From positions 1-20,809 of the IMG/VR virus record IMGVR_UViG_3300025929_000053: a DNA stretch of 20,809 nucleotides; one strand, 5' to 3'. Each line of letters begins with the position of its first letter. Position 1 is the stretch's first letter. A program made the translations under genes and the position numbers. Below the pieces are notes generated by a model. That model ran no database searches. It was not told the DNA's origin and was given only the letters and a program-made list of their open reading frames with translations. The DNA comes from a virus. Positions 1 through 6,410 of the stretch are shown in pieces.

Positions 1-1240
1 GGAGTCGATTCAGCGTAAGCTGGCCGACGCCAAGAAGGTCGCGGCGGCTGAGGCTGATTTCGATCAGCGTATGCAGTCGGCTACCAAGCCTGCGAACCTT
101 CCCGAGCGTAGTGAGCACCGGGCTAGTGTGTCGGTGGGTCGCGAGGAGCGGACTTACAACCAGGGTAATGACCCGACCGGTAAGATGTTCCTTACTGACA
201 TTATGCGTCAGTTCGCTACTAACGATGTGCGTTCAGCCGACCGGCTGGGCCGTCACATGCGGGAAGAGTCCGTAGAGCGCGCGGGTACTGGTTATGAGCT
301 GCGTGCAGCCGGTGATGTGGGTACCGGTGCCTTCTCCGGTCTGGTTGTTCCGCAGTACCTCGTTGACATGGTGGCACCGCATATTGCAAACCTGCGCCCG
401 TTCGCAGACGTTTGTAACAAGCACCCGCTGCCTTCGCAGGGTATGAGCGTGAACATTGCCCGGATTACCACCCCGTCGCAGGTAGGCCCTGTAACCACTG
501 AGCTGCCTACTACTGGTGTTCCGGCGCAGTCTCTTAACGACGCTCTGCTCACCATTAACGTGAACGTTGCTGCTGGTCAGCAGACCGTTTCGCGTCAGGC
601 TATTGAGCGTGGTACTGGTATCGAGGATATCGTAATGCAGGACCTTTTCCGGCAGTATGCAACCAACCTGGATACCCAGCTCGTTAACGATGCTACTACC
701 GGTCTTACCACCGTATCGCACAGTAACACGCTGGGCGCGACTGACCTTCAGTCCCTCTTCTCGGCGGTTATGGGTGCAATGTCGCAGAGCGAGTCCGCAA
801 CTCTTGGTATGGCCCACCCGACGCACCTGCTTATGCACCCGCGTCGTTGGTACTACCTCCAGTCGCTTCTGACTACGCAGTGGCCTGCCATTGCTTCTCA
901 GGGCGTGCCTAACCGGTCGCTTGGTGTAGACAATGAGAATTTCTACAACCAGGGTATTCAGGGTGTTTTCCCTGGCGGCCTGGGCGTTGTGATGGACGCG
1001 AACATTCCTACCACCTATAACTCCACTACTCAGGACGTTATGTTCGTGGTTCCGAATGTGGAGTGCCACCTTTGGGAGGAGCCTAACGCTCCGGTTTACA
1101 TCCGCGCTGAGCAGCCGAAGGCTGCGAGCCTGGGAATCCTCCTGGTCGTCTATGGTTACTTTGCTTGGACGTTCCAGCGGTATACCAATGCTACCCAGAT
1201 GGTTTCGGGTACGGGCCTGGTTGCACCATCCGGTTTCTAA
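1..1240 (+). CDS. Major capsid protein, HK97 fold (5' end missing)
   Basis: Forms the icosahedral head shell. The frame is open from base 2 to the TAA at 1238-1240, giving 412 visible residues, so the true start lies before the window. The ATG at 71 is internal: the codons before it encode a charged Ala/Lys/Glu-rich helical stretch (begins ESIQRKLADAKK), as expected for the end of the N-terminal scaffolding (delta) region of HK97-type capsid proteins. After a polar linker comes the fold itself: a segment around 'GTGAFSGLVVPQYL' (nt 329-361), an alternating beta/alpha core with 'QTVSRQAIERG' (582-614), and a C-terminal 'PVYIRAEQPKAASLGILLVVYGYFAW' type region (1091-1168) matching the terminal strand and helix of the family. 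A terminator-like hairpin follows directly, as expected for a very highly expressed gene. Whether the N-terminal segment is cleaved cannot be seen here. Confidence 0.9.
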   Translation, partial: ESIQRKLADAKKVAAAEADFDQRMQSATKPANLPERSEHRASVSVGREERTYNQGNDPTGKMFLTDIMRQFATNDVRSADRLGRHMREESVERAGTGYELRAAGDVGTGAFSGLVVPQYLVDMVAPHIANLRPFADVCNKHPLPSQGMSVNIARITTPSQVGPVTTELPTTGVPAQSLNDALLTINVNVAAGQQTVSRQAIERGTGIEDIVMQDLFRQYATNLDTQLVNDATTGLTTVSHSNTLGATDLQSLFSAVMGAMSQSESATLGMAHPTHLLMHPRRWYYLQSLLTTQWPAIASQGVPNRSLGVDNENFYNQGIQGVFPGGLGVVMDANIPTTYNSTTQDVMFVVPNVECHLWEEPNAPVYIRAEQPKAASLGILLVVYGYFAWTFQRYTNATQMVSGTGLVAPSGF

Positions 1241-1264
1241 TCGATTTTCTGACTCATTCGGTTT

Positions 1265-1286
1265 GGCAGGCTCTTTCGAGCCTGCC
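1265..1286 (+). terminator. Terminator-like hairpin after the capsid gene
   Basis: A perfect 9-bp stem, GGCAGGCTC (1265-1273) with GAGCCTGCC (1278-1286), encloses a TTTC loop 24 bases after the capsid stop codon. It is followed by CTTCCG rather than a run of T, so it is either a U-tract-poor terminator or a 3'-end stabilising hairpin. It would lower transcription of downstream genes relative to capsid. Confidence 0.6.
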
Positions 1287-1348
1287 CTTCCGTGTGACTC
1301 AGGACGGTCAGAGTAATTGAAGTCCCTACGGCGGTTGTTGATTATCTT

Positions 1349-1927
1349 ATGCGAATTCTTTTCTGTTACAGCTCTCCTCCGAAACTTGTAGTTCTAAATG
1401 CGCTAGAGAAGTATGCTCCCGAGGCAGAGTTCATAGACACGTCAGGGAGCATATTTGATTACAATCTCGCTCTTGCTTCCCGATGGGCTAAAGACGATCT
1501 GGTTGTAATCGAGGGTGATAAGGAAATCACCTCAGATGTTATACCAGCCTTCTCCTGTTGTGACGAGCCGTGGTGCATCTTTGAGTATTGGAACTATCCT
1601 GTCCCGTACCAGAAAAACACAATTTACGGGCTGGGCTGCACCAAGTATTCCCTAGCAACGCAGCAACAGATCGACGCCTCTGAATTCTTCTGCCCTGACC
1701 CTACCTGGCTGGCACGCTGCCCGGTTTGTGATGGGGCCGGGTGCTGGAATTATCTGGACACTCGAATCACGCTCTCGATTCTGAGTAAATGCATTAGTTT
1801 TGCCCCTCACATCCATGGACGGGTTAATCATCACCACACATATCCGCCCGACTGGGCGAAACAGAGAGGATTGGAATCCTTATGCCAACACTGGATGAGG
1901 CCAAGCGTCGGTACACCCAGTACATGA
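1349..1927 (+). CDS. Glycosyltransferase-like Cys/His-rich phage protein (tentative)
   Basis: 192 residues, inserted between the capsid gene and a probable decoration gene. Seen: a beta-strand/helix start (MRILFCYSSP), an acidic motif 'DDLVVIEGDKEI' (residues 49-60; E55 and D57 resemble an ExD metal/sugar-nucleotide site), 'GLGCTKYS' (94-101), a cysteine cluster 'CPVCDGAGCW' (124-133), 'WNYLD' (133-137) and a histidine cluster (H154, H156, H161-163). This order (acidic ExD strand, Cys/Trp segment, GLGC, W-x-x-LD, final histidines) resembles small GT-A-like glycosyltransferases of actinobacterial phages; I cannot confirm that without a profile search. No good ribosome binding site precedes ATG 1349. 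A weak promoter-like pair (TTGAAG 1317-1322, GATTAT 1340-1345) would place the transcript start near the ATG, so leaderless translation is possible. The last 46 bases overlap the next gene in another frame. Bases and codons look more AT-rich than in the neighbours, which suits a later insertion. A role in glycosylating virion proteins is inference only. Confidence 0.45.
   Translation: MRILFCYSSPPKLVVLNALEKYAPEAEFIDTSGSIFDYNLALASRWAKDDLVVIEGDKEITSDVIPAFSCCDEPWCIFEYWNYPVPYQKNTIYGLGCTKYSLATQQQIDASEFFCPDPTWLARCPVCDGAGCWNYLDTRITLSILSKCISFAPHIHGRVNHHHTYPPDWAKQRGLESLCQHWMRPSVGTPST
1866..1881 (+). promoter_or_regulatory. Weak hairpin over the decoration-gene ribosome binding site
   Basis: AGGAT (1867-1871) pairs with ATCCT (1876-1880) around a TGGA loop, with a possible closing G-T pair (1866/1881). 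This places the Shine-Dalgarno sequence AGAGGA (1865-1870) of the gene at 1882 in a small stem. The upstream gene is translated through it and stops at 1927, so ribosomes finishing that gene would open it (translational coupling). The stem is short and could be chance. Confidence 0.3.
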
Positions 1928-2391
1928 TCAAGAGTGCAGCCGTTCAGGCTCAGATCGCACCCCTGATTAACGAAGTTACCTTCGCACTTGCTGAGATGGG
2001 CGTCACGCCTTCTCTTACCGGCTATCCGGCCGGTACCGCCGTTTCGACGGCTCAGACCGGTAACGGTAATTCGACGGTCTACGATTTCGGATTCGACGGC
2101 CGAGATAACTCTCGAGAAATGGTTCTGGTCAGGATCACCGCCAGTGGTGGTACTACTCCTACTTGTACCTATGCAATTCAGGGTTCTACGGATGGCACAA
2201 CCTATAATAACCTTCCGATTGCCGATATTAGTGCTCCGACCACGTTTAGCTCTAGCACCTTTACTATTGCGGCTGTCGGGCCTACGACCGTAGTAAAGAT
2301 TGTTCCAGCGGGCCTGGAATACCGTTACCTGCGGATTGCCTACTCGGCCAACACCGCAATGACCAACACTGCTGACGTTTACCCACTCTAG
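1882..2391 (+). CDS. Probable capsid decoration / head fibre protein
   Basis: 169 residues. Start ATG 1882 is 11 bases after AGAGAGGA. An N-terminal helical stretch (residues 1-40, 'TLDEAKRRYTQYMIKSAAVQAQI') could anchor to the shell. A Thr/Gly-rich linker follows, then an all-beta C-terminal domain (about 67-169) with 'YAIQGSTDGTTYNNLP' and 'YRYLRIAYSANT'. This pattern of strand, 'GS-DGT-W/Y-LP', strand, 'YRYLR' is typical of small beta-sandwich modules in phage capsid decoration and head fibre proteins. It follows the capsid gene, the usual place for decoration proteins. No enzymatic motif is visible. A small minor tail protein is an alternative but less likely given the position. Confidence 0.55.
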   Translation: MPTLDEAKRRYTQYMIKSAAVQAQIAPLINEVTFALAEMGVTPSLTGYPAGTAVSTAQTGNGNSTVYDFGFDGRDNSREMVLVRITASGGTTPTCTYAIQGSTDGTTYNNLPIADISAPTTFSSSTFTIAAVGPTTVVKIVPAGLEYRYLRIAYSANTAMTNTADVYPL

Positions 2392-2402
2392 GAGAACTAT
2401 AT

Positions 2403-2741
2403 ATGGACCCCCACAACATCGCAGGACTTAAGCGCAAGCATGCGGCCACGGATGAGCCAGTCAAGAAGCTGGAGCTGGCCCATCAGCTAAAGATGCTGGG
2501 TCATGACCCCGAGGACGAAGAAAAGGGATCTGAGGATCGCTCAGGTGCTCCCGAAGGTCGCACGGCCGACAAGAAGGTAACTGCCGAAGACACCAAGCCT
2601 ACTGCCAAGGCAGCCAAGGCCGAAGAGGCCGACAAGCCTGCCGGTAGGCGACCTGGCCGCCCGAGCAAGGCTGAGGCTTCGAGCAAGGAAGATAAGCCAG
2701 CGGCTAAAGCCGCTGACAAGAAGCCGGGGGATGCTAAGTGA
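2403..2741 (+). CDS. Small Lys/Ala/Pro-rich AT-hook protein
   Basis: 112 residues; start set by GGAGA (2391-2395) 7 bases before ATG 2403. Residues 5-32 could form a basic amphipathic helix (LKRKHAATDEPVKKLELAHQL). Residues 35-63 are acidic/polar. From about 64 to the end the protein is a low-complexity Ala-Lys-Pro tail like histone H1 or bacterial HU/Lsr2-type tails. It contains 'RRPGRPSK' (82-89), a good match to the AT-hook minor-groove DNA-binding motif (core GRP flanked by basic residues). Function unknown; DNA binding is inferred from the motif alone. Its position among head genes would fit a role with packaged DNA or in capsid assembly. It overlaps the next gene by 4 bases (GTGA). Confidence 0.6.
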   Translation: MDPHNIAGLKRKHAATDEPVKKLELAHQLKMLGHDPEDEEKGSEDRSGAPEGRTADKKVTAEDTKPTAKAAKAEEADKPAGRRPGRPSKAEASSKEDKPAAKAADKKPGDAK

Positions 2742-3010
2742 GCAACACTCGCAAACTAAAAGGACAGTCGTGGCCCGCTGGCGCGGGCCACACACCCATT
2801 GACCGGAATAAGCTCCGGTCGATTGGCTATCTTTCTCGCGGGCAGACCCGAAACAAGGTTATCGAATATCACGATCCTGTAGATGGTCACGGTATTAAGG
2901 CTACTACTGATGAAGCCGGTAATACGGTAACGGAACACAATAATAAGGATGACCGAGTGGATGTGATGCTACGACCACAGACGGTCGAAATGAAAATGAG
3001 GACTGATTGA
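2738..3010 (+). CDS. Small hypothetical head-region protein
   Basis: 90 residues, not recognised. The start is GTG 2738 in a GTGA overlap with the preceding stop codon, 7 bases after a GGGGG run (2726-2730), which indicates translational coupling. The product is basic at the N-terminus (SNTRKLKGQSW), then has 'LSRGQTRNKVIEYHDPVDGHG' and an acidic/polar beta-like end. No membrane segment, signal peptide or catalytic motif is seen. Codons 11-29 contain two strong tandem RNA hairpins (listed separately). Tight coupling on both sides argues that it is a real gene of the late operon. Confidence 0.6.
   Translation: MSNTRKLKGQSWPAGAGHTPIDRNKLRSIGYLSRGQTRNKVIEYHDPVDGHGIKATTDEAGNTVTEHNNKDDRVDVMLRPQTVEMKMRTD
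2770..2823 (+). other. Two strong tandem hairpins inside a small gene
   Basis: Hairpin A: GTGGCCCGC (2770-2778) pairs perfectly with GCGGGCCAC (2783-2791), loop TGGC. Hairpin B: ATTGACCGGA (2798-2807) pairs with TCCGGTCGAT (2814-2823) with one G-T pair, loop ATAAGC. Both lie 30-85 bases after the GTG start of the small gene at 2738, and only six bases separate them. Neither is followed by a T run. They could act as a pausing/attenuation element, an RNA processing or stability element, or reflect codon choice only. Function unknown. Confidence 0.4.
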
Positions 3011-3011
3011 T

Positions 3012-3494
3012 ATGGCATGGACCACCAACATTGCCACCGGGTCACTTATTGCATCCGCCACCATTCGTGATGGCCTTAACAATGCAATCGCTATGAATAT
3101 TGGCGGTACGTCACCCGATGCTCTGAAGCTAGCACTGTACGACGTAACCGCTACCCCCAGCCAGGACACAGACCCGATGGAGTACAACGTTGCTCCCTGG
3201 GCTTCTGGCGAGGTTACCGGTACCAACTGGCCTGCCGGTGGCGTGGCCCTGGCGGGAAACGCTCTGACGCTTCTTGCTGGTACAGGTATTAAGTTCACCG
3301 CGACCAACGTTTCTGTGGCAAGCACCACGATCGCAACGGGTGCTTATGGCTGTCTCATTTATGACACTCAGACCGGCCTGGCCAACCGTGTTATCTGCGC
3401 GGTCTACTTCGGTGGCACCGGTTATACCACTAATAACGGTACCTTCGGAATCACGTGGAATGCATCGGGCATTTTCACGGTGACTCTTCACTAA
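3012..3494 (+). CDS. Beta-rich virion structural protein, actinophage type
   Basis: 160 residues. ATG 3012 follows ATGAGGAC (GAGG 2998-3001). The sequence has a short helical start, then 'ALKLALYDVTATPSQDTD', 'NVAPWASGEVTGTNWPAGGVAL', 'TNVSVASTTIATGAYGCLIYDTQ', 'NRVICAVYFGGTGYTTNNGTFGITWN' and 'GIFTVTLH'. This strand pattern (LALY, Y-x-V/A-x-W-x-x-x-EV, GG-x-x-L, ALIYD, FG-T-NGTF-I-W) is one I associate with a small beta-sandwich protein found in structural operons of actinobacterial phages. I do not know a proven function. Its place next to a decoration gene and before the large appendage genes suggests a capsid or appendage component. Confidence 0.6.
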   Translation: MAWTTNIATGSLIASATIRDGLNNAIAMNIGGTSPDALKLALYDVTATPSQDTDPMEYNVAPWASGEVTGTNWPAGGVALAGNALTLLAGTGIKFTATNVSVASTTIATGAYGCLIYDTQTGLANRVICAVYFGGTGYTTNNGTFGITWNASGIFTVTLH

Positions 3495-3509
3495 TTGAAC
3501 GGAGAATAA

Positions 3510-3821
3510 ATGACAACTCCCGTCTCACCACCGTCTATTACTTCGATCACCTTTGATAAGCCTAACGGCTATAACACTGGCGACACCATTACCGCCACGA
3601 TTAATTACGTGGCGGGCGTATCGTCATCTACGTCCACCCAGACCTTTACCGGTACCGCTACCGATAGCGTTAGCGGGCAGTCAGGCCAGATTCAGTTCAC
3701 TTTCACGACCGCTAACAACGCTACTGACTCTGAATCTATGGCCGTTTCGGACACAGGTAACCGTGCATGGACCAAGGTCAGCGACAACGGCTCAGTAGCC
3801 GTTTTCACTGCTACTGCTTAA
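3510..3821 (+). CDS. Small Ig-like beta-sandwich virion protein
   Basis: 103 residues; GGAGA (3501-3505) is 4 bases before ATG 3510, slightly close. The whole protein looks like one Ig/cadherin-type domain: 'ITFDKPNGYNTGDTITATINYV' (strand, turn, strand), 'TFTGTATDSVSGQSGQIQFTFTT', and an end strand 'GSVAVFTATA'. The phrase TATDSVSGQSG closely resembles TLTDSVTGQSA in the next protein (about residues 250-262), so the two share a module. It may be a small subunit or adaptor for the large appendages. No enzymatic residues are seen. Confidence 0.6.
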   Translation: MTTPVSPPSITSITFDKPNGYNTGDTITATINYVAGVSSSTSTQTFTGTATDSVSGQSGQIQFTFTTANNATDSESMAVSDTGNRAWTKVSDNGSVAVFTATA

Positions 3822-3834
3822 GGGGATTTGATAT

Positions 3835-6177
3835 ATGCCTACAACTACACTAGCTCCGTCTTCAGCTAGCCCGGCCGTCAGGGATTCCAACTTCCTTGGC
3901 GTCAGTCCGCACGGGCACCAGTCAAATTCGTTCAGCCCTCCTGCTGGCTCGATTGTTATCGTTACCGCTTACGCGGGCGACTCTTATCACGGTGACTGGG
4001 ATACTACGCTGCCCACGATCACGGACAGCCTTACGAATCACCTGACTTGGCATCAGTTCGCCAGTGCGTACAGCAATTCCCTTTCCGACGTTTCCCGACG
4101 TGTTTCCACCTGGTGGGCCTATGTGGCGACCGCTCCGGGTGCGATGACGGTATCGGTTACGGAGGGCGTTACCGGAGGTCAGTATCTTTCATACATGGCT
4201 GTTGCTGTTGAAATCTGGACTAACGCTAACACAACTAATCCTATCGGTGCTCTTGTTGTCAATAATGCGACTTCTTCGGAAGCGTCGGTTAGTGTCAGCA
4301 TCACGCCTCAGAATATCGGCAGCGCCCTAGTTCTGGTCGCGGCGGCTGACGGCACATATCAGGATGTTACTAAGGGTTCCGGCGATTACGACTACAATAA
4401 CGGTACCCCTGATGCCAGCTTCCTTTCGGAATGGGTGGGTACTAGCAGTGGTCCGACGCTCACTACTTCTCTTAGTCCGCAAACCCTTACGGCCAGCGTT
4501 CCTACGGCAACCACCTGGCAGACCATCGCTTACGAGGTTGTTCCGGCGTCGGCTGGTTCCGCTCCGGTTAGCTACACGCTTTCCGCAACGCTCACTGACT
4601 CCGTGACGGGGCAGTCGGCTTCAGCTACTAAGGGGTTCACCGTTACTGGCAGTGGTGGCGGCACCTCGCTAGCCGTTGCTACCAGCTCGCTTCCCTCGGG
4701 CACCGTGGGCACCGCGTACGCGGGCGCGACCCTGGCGGCCAGTGGCGGAACCTCGCCTTACACCTGGTCTATCACTAGCGGTACGCTCCCGGCCGGTCTG
4801 TCCATGACTAGCGGCGGTGTCATCAGCGGCACGCCTACGGCAGCAGGTACTTCGAGTATCACGGTCGAGGTCACGGACGCAGCAAGTAACACGGCTACGA
4901 AAACGCTCAGCATTACTGTCTCCGCTGCATCGAGCGGTTCGCTGACCATCCTGTCGCCCTCGGTTCTTCCGGGCGTGAACTACGGTCAGGCGTATCCGGG
5001 CATTACGCTCTACGCCACGGGCGGTACTGCGCCTTACACCTGGTCGGCCTCGGGTCTTCCCTCGGGATTCTCGCTGTCGTCTGGTGGTGTTCTGAGCGGT
5101 CCCACTCCTAGCTCGGGCGCGGGTGCTAACACCTTCACGGTTACTTGCACTGACTCGGCCCTCAACACGGCTACGCAGACTTGCAGCATCCAGATTACTA
5201 ACGAAACCCTCCAGACGATTACCACTGATCAGCAGATAAGCGGCCCTAGCCCTTACTACGCCTCGAATCAGAGTAATACTGGTGTTGGTACTGTTGGTTT
5301 TGCGTCTGACATTCAGGAGTCCGGCTGGACCAATAATGGTCAGTCCGGGCAGGTTATTCAGCAGCAGACGACCCGTTATTACGATCCGGGTAACTGGAAG
5401 ACTACTTGCCAGGAAACTGGTCCTCAGCAGTCGCCTGCTAATACCGGTGCGGTTTACACTGGTCCAGAAGCCTATCAGTATTTCGATACTGGGGGCTGGA
5501 CTAGCAATGACGAACCGGCTCTTAGCTCTTTCACGTCGTTGACGACTAGCTATTCTCACATTGCTCCAGTTTACAACGGTATTAACTGGCCTAATGAGGG
5601 TGCTCAGGCTTGGGAATTTTGTTATGACCTCTGGCTGAATGGCTTTAATACTGAAGTCATGATCTGGACTCACACGGCTGGTCCGCGCTTCCCGTGGGCT
5701 GGTTGGCCTACGTCTAGCAGCAGCCCGGTTCCGTTGACCAACCCGGTTAATATCAATGCGGGTGGGATGAACGTGGCCTACGGCCAGTTGGTCACTATCA
5801 ACTGCGGTCCTAACAACACCCCGATGAAGTTCGGGTTCAGCTATAACTATGAGGCTGTCACCGATTCCAGCTCGGGCATTAGCGTTCCGCGCGGCCCGTT
5901 CAACTTCGTTCAGGTTTCCGACACCTCGCACTTTAATAACACCGATTCCGGGGTTATTAACCTGATTGGTGGCGGTAACGGACTTCTTGACTGGCTGGTG
6001 GCTAAGGGCTTTGTTGGTGGCACGGCAGGTGCTCCGGGCATCTCGGCTTATACGCCGAAGCTGAATGGCATTAACTACGGAGTTGAAATCTGCTCGACGG
6101 GTGGGACGGATTACCCGGCCCTCGACTTCCAGGTTACCAGTTTCTCAGTTAATGCTAACCCAACGTACTCGGGCTAA
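3835..6177 (+). CDS. Modular virion protein: He_PIG repeats + GH12-like glycosidase domain
   Basis: 780 residues; AGGGGA (3821-3826) is 8 bases before ATG 3835 and overlaps the upstream stop. Domains: (1) about 10-238, a secreted-type beta-sandwich with 'VSTWWAYVATAPGAMTVSV' and '-WQTIAYEVVPAS'; (2) 240-273, an Ig-like strand pair; (3) about 277-364 and 370-456, two He_PIG repeats (GG-SPYTW, LPAGLS, GVISGTPT, VTDAASNTA); (4) about 457-780, a domain matching the glycoside hydrolase family 12 beta-jelly roll. Evidence for GH12: 'AWEFCYDLWLNG', then 'NTEVMIW' with E607 at the position of the family nucleophile (usually NE-I/V-M-I/V-W), then 'LLDWLVAKGFV', then 'GVEIC' with E751 at the acid/base position (usually G-F/T-E-P/I-W), and a final 'FQVTSFSVN'. 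The spacing between the glutamates (144) is longer than in compact GH12 enzymes, suggesting an insertion. Family members cut beta-1,4-glucans or xyloglucan. The substrate here is unknown and may be a host surface glycan. Position suggests a capsid-borne appendage. Confidence 0.7.
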   Translation: MPTTTLAPSSASPAVRDSNFLGVSPHGHQSNSFSPPAGSIVIVTAYAGDSYHGDWDTTLPTITDSLTNHLTWHQFASAYSNSLSDVSRRVSTWWAYVATAPGAMTVSVTEGVTGGQYLSYMAVAVEIWTNANTTNPIGALVVNNATSSEASVSVSITPQNIGSALVLVAAADGTYQDVTKGSGDYDYNNGTPDASFLSEWVGTSSGPTLTTSLSPQTLTASVPTATTWQTIAYEVVPASAGSAPVSYTLSATLTDSVTGQSASATKGFTVTGSGGGTSLAVATSSLPSGTVGTAYAGATLAASGGTSPYTWSITSGTLPAGLSMTSGGVISGTPTAAGTSSITVEVTDAASNTATKTLSITVSAASSGSLTILSPSVLPGVNYGQAYPGITLYATGGTAPYTWSASGLPSGFSLSSGGVLSGPTPSSGAGANTFTVTCTDSALNTATQTCSIQITNETLQTITTDQQISGPSPYYASNQSNTGVGTVGFASDIQESGWTNNGQSGQVIQQQTTRYYDPGNWKTTCQETGPQQSPANTGAVYTGPEAYQYFDTGGWTSNDEPALSSFTSLTTSYSHIAPVYNGINWPNEGAQAWEFCYDLWLNGFNTEVMIWTHTAGPRFPWAGWPTSSSSPVPLTNPVNINAGGMNVAYGQLVTINCGPNNTPMKFGFSYNYEAVTDSSSGISVPRGPFNFVQVSDTSHFNNTDSGVINLIGGGNGLLDWLVAKGFVGGTAGAPGISAYTPKLNGINYGVEICSTGGTDYPALDFQVTSFSVNANPTYSG

Positions 6178-6188
6178 TACCTGAGTAC
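6165..6188 (+). terminator. Hairpin across the stop codon of the GH12-like gene
   Basis: GTACTCGGG (6165-6173) pairs with CCTGAGTAC (6180-6188) with one G-T pair; the CTAATA loop holds most of the TAA stop (6175-6177). There is no T run afterwards. It could be a partial terminator or a 3'-end stabiliser that sets the level of the giant downstream gene. Confidence 0.35.
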
Positions 6189-6210
6189 AGCTACTAATAA
6201 GGATTGAATC

Positions 6211-6399
6211 ATGATCAACGCAACAGTCTTTGCTACATGCGTGCGTGCAACCGCTGCCGTGGCAACGGGCAGTCGCATTATCCGCGCTGTTCGCAGTTGG
6301 TTTCATCTTCTACCCGCTCCCGTGTGCAATCCGCTAGGCGGATTCGCGAAGCTCGCGGATTACATCGCGGTAGCGTCATCGCTATCGCCTCCTAAGTGA
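6211..6399 (+). CDS. 62-codon ORF, possible regulatory leader peptide
   Basis: AAGGA (6199-6203) stands 7 bases before ATG 6211, so it is a well-formed start; a TTG at 6204 in another frame is less well placed. The peptide is Ala-rich and basic (ATVFATCVRATAAVATGSR, then IIRAVRSWFHLLP) and resembles nothing I recognise. It stops at 6397-6399, only 11 bases before the start of the 2144-aa gene. Its last 11 codons run through hairpins that mask the ribosome binding site of that gene. It may be a real small protein, a leader whose translation controls the next gene, or spurious with the segment acting only as structured RNA. Confidence 0.45.
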   Translation: MINATVFATCVRATAAVATGSRIIRAVRSWFHLLPAPVCNPLGGFAKLADYIAVASSLSPPK

Positions 6400-6407
6400 G
6401 GCGGTAG
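6367..6407 (+). promoter_or_regulatory. Mutually exclusive hairpins masking the RBS of the giant gene
   Basis: Three arms. Arm 1 GCGGTAGCG (6367-6375) pairs with CGCTATCGC (6380-6388), 9 bp with one G-T pair, loop TCAT. Alternatively CTATCGCCTC (6382-6391) pairs with GAGGCGGTAG (6398-6407), 10 bp with one G-T pair, loop CTAAGT. The two stems share bases 6382-6388, so only one can form. The second stem buries GAGG (6398-6401), the Shine-Dalgarno of ATG 6411; the first leaves it free. Arms 1 and 3 share the direct repeat GCGGTAG (6367-6373, 6401-6407). This is the layout of a translational attenuator, with the 62-codon ORF passing through it. No function has been shown; the structures are read by eye. 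Confidence 0.5.
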
Positions 6408-6410
6408 GCG

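Noticed and set aside
71-73. ATG as start of the capsid gene
   Set aside because: The frame is open upstream to the window edge and encodes a plausible helical scaffolding region, so this ATG is probably internal.
233-1069. 278-codon open frame on the minus strand
   Set aside because: Antisense to the major capsid gene; the translation is unlike a folded protein and no ribosome site supports it.
1317-1345. Promoter TTGAAG - 17 bases - GATTAT before the glycosyltransferase-like gene
   Set aside because: Only a partial match to sigma-70-type boxes; too weak to list as a feature, though compatible with a leaderless transcript.
2698-2715. Hairpin CAGCGGC-TAAA-GCCGCTG as a terminator
   Set aside because: No T run, and the AAK-rich coding sequence favours such GC-rich inverted repeats. 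Kept only as part of the hairpin cluster finding.
4669-5931. 420-codon open frame on the minus strand
   Set aside because: It lies antisense to the He_PIG and GH12-like region; its translation is Arg/Ala/Val-rich with no domain, and the + strand frame has clear families. Codon bias of the sense gene explains the open frame.
6241-6345. Possible tRNA in the structured gap region
   Set aside because: Hairpins are present but no TTCGA-type T-loop, no consistent acceptor stem and no cloverleaf could be assembled.
6204-6395. TTG-started 63-codon ORF overlapping the leader ORF
   Set aside because: Its start codon is directly next to the ribosome site (no proper spacing), and it is Arg/Ser-rich; the ATG at 6211 in another frame is better placed.
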